Assembly: GCA_037953625.1 (NCBI GenBank)
Contig: CM075656.1
Coordinates: 72,187,001-72,251,000 of the forward strand
Reading direction: 5' to 3'
Length of the DNA stretch: 64,000 nt
Source: Crotalaria pallida
Taxonomy: Eukaryota > Streptophyta > Magnoliopsida > Fabales > Fabaceae
Shown: piece after piece, positions 57,717 through 64,000 of the stretch
Numbering within the stretch: position 1 is the first letter of the stretch
Layout of the letters: each line of letters starts with the position of its first letter
Position numbers and translations under genes: made by a program
The notes under the pieces: model-generated
What the model was told of the DNA's origin: nothing
Databases searched by the model: none
The model's input: the letters and a program-made list of their open reading frames with translations, nothing else

Positions 57717-58200
57717 AAGGTTGAAATTTTTTTAATTCGTTATGTTAGATTTATGGGTAACAAGCAAAGGTATGTGTATATAGGTTAGATGACAATTTTG
57801 ACTATCCGATCAATTTCGGATTAGCTCATAATCATGTTGAGTCAAAAAGCTCCAGATGAATTTTGGCTAAAAATCATTTACTTTTTTAGGTGATATAATC
57901 GGATTAGCCATAAGTCAGGTAAATTTGAGGTTTATTAAGGCGGGTAAAAAAGACCCAACATCTATCTATATATTCTGATTGAATTTTATTTAAAACGCAA
58001 GAACAAAACGACGACATGATCAGCAACCTACCAAACTCCTCCCCCACCAAAACGACACTCACTACATGCGTTTAATCTTCCGTTGGCACCACCTCTGGCA
58101 GCATCTTCAAGTCTTCAACTTCAACCACACCTTTGTCGCATAGATGCTTGAGGCAATTAAGCATTTTATTATTGTTTATTGTTTAAATTCATTTTTAATT

Positions 58201-58210
<10 letters not shown>
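57717..58210. repeat. Segmental duplication, copy B left part
   Basis: It matches 45188-45670, including GTTATGTTAGATTTATG and GACGACATGATCAGCA. It carries an extra stretch of about 75 bp (58033-58105) that copy A lacks, and lacks the 60-70 bp with most of the RABE remnant that copy A has. The RABE-like GATGCTTGAGGCAATTAAGC is shared. Confidence 0.85.

Positions 58211-58251
<41 letters not shown>
58203..58251. repeat. (AT)n microsatellite
   Basis: About 24 AT units lie at the point where copy B is broken. Copy A has only a few AT units at the same place. Confidence 0.9.
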
Positions 58252-58253
<2 letters not shown>

Positions 58254-58262
58254 CTACTATCT

Positions 58263-60281
58263 ATATATAAAAGAATCCCTTTTCGAGGCATCACGTTTGC
58301 CGGAAAAATTTTCGAGGCACCACGTTTGTTCCATAAAGCTTTCCTCGCACTAGAGAATTTGTAGGTAGATAATCATTATCTCTAATCAAAATTACAATTT
58401 AAAATTAAATAAATTATTTAAATTTATTTAATCATTATATGTTTGTAGATAAATAACATTATCTCTAACCAAAATTACAATTTGAAATTAAATTAATTAT
58501 TAAAATTTATATAATCATTATCTGTATGTGAAATCATTATCCTCAGTTTGTTGAACAAAACATTATCCTCAACAAAAATATTTAAAAAATATTAAAAAAA
58601 TCACTATATATATATATATATATAATAGGCTCTCCCATTCAATTTTTAAAGTTCTATCTAATTCTAATAATTCTTTTCTCCAAATTCTTTCTTTTATTTT
58701 TATTTTTTCTCTCATTCCTCTACTTAAAGCTCTTAATTTTGATTTTTTGGTGTTTGATGAATTACTTATGAGATGATGCATATTTTTTTTATACTTTTAA
58801 TTGACTTTTGTTTATTCCTCTACTTAGAACTCTTAATTTTGATTTTTGAGTGTTTGATGAATTACTTATTATTAGATGAAGCATATTTTGTTATACTTTT
58901 AATTGACTTTTGCTTAATGCTAATTTTAGGAAGAATGACATCAATGAGTTACTTCAAACAAGTGCATGACCTTGGTAAGTTTTTTTTTTTTTGAATTTTT
59001 GGTAAGTTGTTATACATACTTACTTTGATTATTCTTTGTTGAAAGAACATGCAAATTATTGATCCTTTTCTCTTTTAAAAGAAGAGAAGGGCTAAGGCTT
59101 TTAGGATTAAGAAGAAATACCTGATCGTATTCTGGTGAGAAATAATTTTGGTGAGTCTTTTGCCTGTTTGAAGAAACAATGTTTTTCGATTTATTTATGA
59201 CTTTTTTTTGTTTTTGTCATGAGATAAGATAAATAATGAAAAAGATCAAAACATTTAAATATGAATAATAATAATAAATGTGATAATTATATTAAAAAAA
59301 TAATAAAGGTAAAAAAATATTAATTTATCCATCAAATAAATATAAGAAATATCTTATAATATTATCCAATAAAAAAATCAGAATGTATAATTTTGGTTTA
59401 ATTATATATAATTTTTCATATTAGATGTGATAATTATATTTGAAATATGTTAAATTATCATGTCTTATGCAATAGAAAATATTTTGATTTATCTTTAAAT
59501 CTACTCATAATACCATCAAACAAAAAAATATAAAAAAGTTTAATTTTCAATTCACTCTAATAAAATCATAATATCATGATAAAACGTGTTAATTCATCGG
59601 TCAACTAAATAAGGTATACATTAATTTAATACTCATCTATACATAGACAAATATAATATTAAATATATATGTATATATATATATATATATATATAAAACA
59701 AAGAGCCAACATTATATTCATAATAAAGTGTAATGTTTTAACCAAGATAGTCAAAAATAACAATTTCAATGTCGTCTTCATGTTCTATGAAATAGTGGAT
59801 ATTTCAATTTATCCTTAAATTTTCTCATAATACCATTAAACAAAAAAGATCAAAATATTTAATTCTGATTTGTTTTTAATTATCATAATAAAGTTGATAA
59901 TCATATTAAAATATTAATTTATTTATTAAATAAATAAGGAATATCTAATTCTGATTTACTTTTGATTCATCATAATAAAGTTAATAATCATGTAAAAAAA
60001 ATGTTAATTTATCTATTGAATAAATAAGGAAAATTTCAGATAGAAAATGTTATTTTTTATTTATATAAGGAAGTACAAAATTTTTCAACATTTTTTATTG
60101 TTGTTTAATAATAATCTTTACTTTAAAATATTTAAATATTAATAATCCGTGCATTGCACAGGATAAAAATAAAAAAGTTTAATTTTGATTTCACTCTAAT
60201 TAATAAAACATGCTAATTATCGATCAACTAAATAAGGAATACATTAATTTAATATTGATCTATACATAAATAAATATAATA
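58263..60281. other. AT-rich Helitron body, unit 1
   Basis: No recognisable gene. It contains a twofold repeat (CCTCTACTTA(A/G)A(A/G)CTCTTAA, then TTTGATGAATTACTTAT) at about 58718 and 58818, and an (AT)n run near 59664-59694. Confidence 0.4.
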
Positions 60282-60416
60282 GCACCGCGTGGGTAAGAGT
60301 AACTTTTGGGATCTAGCCTGCTAGTTGATGCTATGGGAGTGTCCCTTCCAAGATCTTAGCTCTTTTCTTTTTGCTCTTTTCTTTCCTTTTCTTTTCTTTC
60401 CTTATGTACCAAAAAA
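60282..60416 (+). mobile_element. LINE 3' end, severely truncated
   Basis: A 135-bp insert begins CACCGCGTGGG, contains GTTGATGCTATGGGAGTGTC (similar to the LADKMGV ending of the LINE at 15.2 kb) and ends in a T/C-rich part with an A-run. The word AAATATAATA is repeated at both borders (60272-60281, 60417-60426). Confidence 0.7.
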
Positions 60417-60543
60417 AAATATAATATTAAAAAACGAACTGTCATTATCTTCCAATGAATTCATGTCCAATGAAATAAGGGATATTATGATTTATCATTA
60501 ATTATTCTCATAATACCATCAAACAAAACAATCAAAATAATAA

Positions 60544-60735
60544 CTCCGAGCGTGTGATTCAGTGGTAGGGATTGATCCACGCTTAAGCAAGGTCAGGTGT
60601 TCGAATCCTGCCTTGTGCATGCAGCAGCGTTAAATCTCGGGGCCAGCTGTCCCACCCATTAGAGGTGCCTACAAACCAGCGAGAAGATTAGTCACTGCGG
60701 TCGGCGGTGGACACTCCGGCCATGGACAAAAAAAA
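60544..60735 (+). mobile_element. tRNA-derived SINE
   Basis: The A box-like GTGATTCAGTGGTAGGG and B box GGTGTTCGAATCCTG are spaced as in a tRNA, and the end is an A-run. The duplication ACAATCAAAATAATAA lies on both sides (about 60528-60543 and 60736-60751). Confidence 0.9.
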
Positions 60736-61226
60736 ACAATCAAAATAATAATAATAATTTTTTATTTATCATAATAAAGTATATTGAATAATCTTTTTTT
60801 TATAATTATTTTTTCTATTGTTTAATAATAATCTTTACTTTATAATGAAAATAATAATAATCTTTAATTTAAAATATTTAATATAAAAAAATTTAATATC
60901 AACAACCCGTGCATTGTATAAAAACATTCCTTTTCGAGGCACCACGTTTGTCCGCTTGAAAAATACTCGCACCAAAATATTTGTAGGTAGATAACATCGT
61001 CTTTAATCAAAATTATAATTTAAAATTAAATAAATTATTTTTCCAAAATTAATATTTAAAATTAAATAAATTATCTATATGTGGAATATGTGGAATCGTT
61101 ATCCTCATTTTGTTAAAAAAAAATCATTATCCTCAAAAAGATTGGTAAACCCAAAGAGATGATGCTTGAGTTCATGATAAACCCAAATATCTTTTTAGTT
61201 ATCACATATTTCAAATTATAAATATA

Positions 61227-61484
61227 ATGATTTCTCAAGTCAGGAAAGTCACCTTCTTCATCATTCTCCTCTCTTTTTTTATTGTTCATGAACCACCGTC
61301 TCTTCCAATGTGTCACCATATAAGTTGCAATCTCACTACACGCATTCATCACCATTGTCATTTTGCATTGACAGAAACTTCATCTATAGCAATGAATTCC
61401 TTCATCTATAGCAACGAATTCCCAACAACAGTATGGGAAGAACAACAAGCTTCATATGCTTCATTGCTTAGTGAAGAACTATGA
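61227..61484 (+). CDS. Hypothetical 85-aa frame with signal-like N-terminus
   Basis: An ATG frame inside the Helitron. It begins MISQVRKVTFFIILLSFFIV, a basic start followed by a hydrophobic stretch that looks like a signal peptide or membrane anchor. The rest is His/Cys-containing and then polar, ending EEQQASYASLLSEEL. I do not recognise it. Helitrons often carry host gene pieces, so it may be a captured fragment, or chance. Confidence 0.25.
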   Translation: MISQVRKVTFFIILLSFFIVHEPPSLPMCHHISCNLTTRIHHHCHFALTETSSIAMNSFIYSNEFPTTVWEEQQASYASLLSEEL

Positions 61485-61489
61485 TTGGG

Positions 61490-63044
61490 GACGACCATTT
61501 AATTTAGGTCTTTATCATTAGTTTAGATTCGTTAAATGTAAATAATGATGTGGCAAGGGAGTACATGTTACTTTAACCATGTCAAGTAAAACTCAAACAT
61601 ACATCAATATATTAGTTGAAAGAGATGAGGCTTCTATGATAAACAAAAGTGATAAGCCTTATGAACACTTGGTAATGATAATCATCACTTATCTCCTACT
61701 CTATAGTTTCCATTCATGGTTTATCTTTTTTTTTTCTTGTGAAACATGGTTTATCTTTTTATAAACACGTGATAATGCTCTTCATCAAGGAAACACATGA
61801 AAGTGAATAAAAATCAAGATAATTGCAATATATTTTCTAAAAAAATGCAATAATCTTTGATGGTTATCTCGAAGAGGATTGGATCCATGATTTTTAGAAA
61901 AAAGAAAAAAAACCAAGCCCTTATCCTTTTTAAATTAAAGAACAAAGGGAATAGTAATCATCAGTTTCCTTGATGAAAGTGATAAGCCTCATCTAATTCC
62001 AGAAAATATAGGATAATGGAAATGTTTCGAAAATAAAATAAACCATGAATGATTTTTTTTTTTTTCATTTCATGATAACAATTTAATATACAATCTTTAA
62101 ATTTAAAGATAGACAACTCTACAACAAAAGTGATGCACCATCCAGATTTTAGTTTTTCTGTTTGATTTCAATGGGGAAGAATAAAAGTTTAAAAAAATGG
62201 TGGGAACAAATTTTAGTTTTTTTTGGTAGACCTAAAAAATATTCAATAGATTTTAGTTTTTCTATTTGATTTTAATGGGAAAAATAATATTCAAAGCATA
62301 GTGGAGAGAATAAGGTATGGATGTACTTTTATGGATCTGGTAGTTTATGATATTCTTCTTTATATCTATAAAAATTTACCAATAAAAAATAAAAATATTA
62401 TTCTCAAAAAGTAATAAATAATATTACCTCACTAAAAAATATTATCCTCAAAAAGTAATAAGTAATATGATAAAAAAAAGTAATTATTATCCTCAAAAAG
62501 ATAAATCCAAACAGCTGAGACTTTTATGCTCATAGCATATGTCTTTGTTTTTTAATATTAAGATTTGATAAGTGTTTAAAAAAGAAAAGAAAAGAAAAGA
62601 AAAGAAAGATTAAGATCCAATAAGATAAAAATAATCATAAAGATTTTTAGGATTCAATCTTATTATTAACTTGAGATAAGATAATTGATTAAAAAGATAA
62701 AAATATTTAATTATGATTAATAACAATAGATTTGATAATCATATTAAAAAAAAATACTAATTGTACAAAAAAAAACTAATTCATCCATCTCATAAATATA
62801 AAAAATCAAAATGTTCAATTCTTATTTAATATTTATTCATCATAATAAATTTGATAATCATATATAAAAATGTCAATATATCCAAAAAATAAATAAGGAA
62901 TGTCTAAGATAAAAAGTGTTACATTTTTTGTTCATATGAAGAAGTATAAAATTTATCAACAGGATCATTCAGATTAATTTTTTTAAAGTATAGGGTTTGG
63001 TTTGAACTTCTACTTTTTTATATAATTATTTTTGGTTGTTGTTT
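61490..63044. other. AT-rich Helitron body, unit 2
   Basis: No gene is recognised. It contains repeated words such as TTATCCTCAAAAAG(T/A)AATA (62410-62500) and an (AAAAG)n run at about 62580-62607. Confidence 0.4.
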
Positions 63045-63262
63045 TTTTTTGTCTGTACTCTTTGACCAGTATCACAGGTGTCCCCAAGAACACTCTTAAT
63101 ACCAGGGAACCCTTGAGACTAATCCTGCACGAGGTCGCGTTCCTATGCCTCTCCCAACGGGATGTGTTAACCGGGAATCGAACATGTCACTTCTTAGTCT
63201 CAGGCCCCATTCCAAAGTTCTCAAATTAGCAGAATCGCACCACTTGAGTCAACCCCCGTTTG
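63045..63262 (-). mobile_element. tRNA-derived SINE
   Basis: On the minus strand GGGTTGACTCAAGTGGTGCG (A box-like) and TGTTCGATTCCCGG (B box) are visible, with a terminal A-run (plus-strand T-run). The duplication TATTTTTGGTTGTTGTTT flanks it (about 63027-63044 and 63263-63280). Confidence 0.85.
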
Positions 63263-63393
63263 TATTTTTGGTTGTTGTTTAATAATAATCTTTACTTTAT
63301 AATAAAAATAATGATAATTTTTAATTTAAAATATTTAATATAAAAAAATTAAAATATCAACAACCCGTGCATTGCATGGGGTAAGAGCCAGTA

Positions 63394-64000
63394 TATATAA
63401 TATGTTTCACACTTTCTACTAAATCTAACCTATTCTCAGAATTTCTAAAATCATTAACTATACTTAGAATTTCAATTTTTCAAAAATATTTTTTAAGCTT
63501 ATTTTCTGTTATTGGAATTTTATTTTTATTCAAGAATTTATAATATTACATTACATTTAATATTCCATCGTATCGCAATGCAAAAATATATTAGGAAATG
63601 GATTACAATAGCTTTTAAGGATAAACTTCAATGAGAGATTTGAAACCACTTATGGGGCTAATCTTCTAGTTGTTAGATCCTGCATCGTAGATGAGTTTCT
63701 CCCACTCTTTCTTTTCTCTTTCTTTTCCATTTAACATAGCTAGCATAACCGAGTCAAATTCTAGCTTCAACTCGGTCAATTTGGGATCATCATTCGCTTC
63801 ATCAATCACTATATATCTATAATAATCACCTTCCATCTTTTCCTTAGTTGGAAATAGCTTCTTTGCATTTCTTCAATATCCTCAAACATTGTTCATCATT
63901 CCAATTATGCAAAATCCACTGAAAATTAAAATATTAATTAATTATATGCATAATTGAACTTTTTTTTTTGGAATAGTTTGTTGTATGAGGCATTGTTTAA
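63394..64000. repeat. Segmental duplication, copy B right part
   Basis: It matches 45663-46280 up to the window edge and probably continues beyond it. It carries the second O-methyltransferase exon. Confidence 0.9.
63615..63918 (-). pseudogene. O-methyltransferase exon 2, broken copy
   Basis: It aligns with exon 2 of the intact gene (46196-45894), including the catalytic WILHNWNDEQ start. It is 304 nt instead of 303. An AAA-to-TAA change at 63844-63846 stops the frame in the segment after ISN. Just downstream a 2-bp insertion and a 1-bp deletion shift the frame. The upstream exon lies outside the window. It cannot make the C-terminal half of the enzyme. Confidence 0.88.

Larger units (their letters stand above)
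58260..63392 (+). mobile_element. Non-autonomous Helitron cluster inside copy B
   Basis: The left end TCTATATATAAAAGAATCC follows an A..T-type target, and the right end has the hairpin CCCGTGCATTGCATGGG followed by GCCAG then T (degenerate CTRR). A second 5'-like start (ATAAAAACATTCCTTTTCGA with GGCACCACGTTTG) lies at about 60915, directly after another 3' hairpin (CAACCCGTGCATTG). A third 3' hairpin is at about 60149. No Rep/helicase gene is present. Removing the segment restores continuity of the duplication, so it is the inserted sequence. Confidence 0.7.

Noticed and set aside
58144..58353. Frame with a long Ile-Tyr repeat
   Set aside because: It is a translation of the (AT)n microsatellite in non-coding DNA.
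60544..60735. Possible tRNA gene from A and B box motifs
   Set aside because: Flanking target-site duplications and an A-tail, with a long non-tRNA body, show a SINE. The same holds for 27084-27272, 34133-34321 and 63045-63262.

Overview
The window is nuclear DNA from a flowering plant. It has AT-rich intergenic space, short exons split by GT-AG introns, and many plant transposons (Ty3/gypsy, LINE, SINE, Helitron, CACTA, hAT and Stowaway-like families). The only O-methyltransferase resembles legume isoflavonoid-type enzymes, so a legume is the likely source; this is inference from family resemblance, not a database match.

Four intact protein-coding genes can be read. (1) A MORN-repeat phosphatidylinositol-4-phosphate 5-kinase on the plus strand (4938-11678, eight coding exons, 800 aa). 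(2) A RABC/Rab18-type small GTPase on the plus strand (35626-37969, six exons, 213 aa). (3) A RABE/Rab8-type small GTPase on the minus strand (41341-39008, eight exons, 215 aa, apparent GC-AG first intron). It lies tail-to-tail with RABC, about 1 kb apart. (4) A two-exon plant O-methyltransferase on the minus strand (48638-45894, 365 aa). All four exon chains stay in frame from ATG to stop. The first three belong to membrane lipid signalling and vesicle traffic, the fourth to specialised metabolism. Nothing suggests they form one pathway.

The remainder is mostly layered transposon debris. At 15.1-23.6 kb a LINE fragment with an 18-bp target-site duplication is split by a 7.3-kb LTR element (5-bp duplication CGTTA) whose two LTRs differ about 20-fold in length. 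At 25.8-26.8 kb a terminal-inverted-repeat element carries a fragment of an ABCG transporter gene. At 27.5-29.4 kb is the C-terminal half of a LINE ORF2 with a 574-codon open frame. It abuts a CACTA end at 29371 with decayed transposase sequence behind it. Nested Stowaway-like elements lie at 23.7-24.2 and 41.9-43.1 kb. A decayed Tat-lineage Ty3/gypsy element occupies 50.3-57.4 kb and carries an antisense spliced gene between pol and its 3' LTR.

The right part also records a tandem duplication. The 3' half of the O-methyltransferase locus (45.19-46.28 kb) recurs at 57.7-58.2 and 63.4-64.0 kb, split by a 5.1-kb Helitron cluster, and the second copy is a pseudogene. Small remnants of the RABE terminal exon recur beside each of these blocks. 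I did not find a clearly new biological system. The most unusual items are the length-discordant LTRs, the antisense gene with its apparent CAG-to-TAG decay, the GC-AG intron inside the RABE P-loop, and the concatenated Helitrons.
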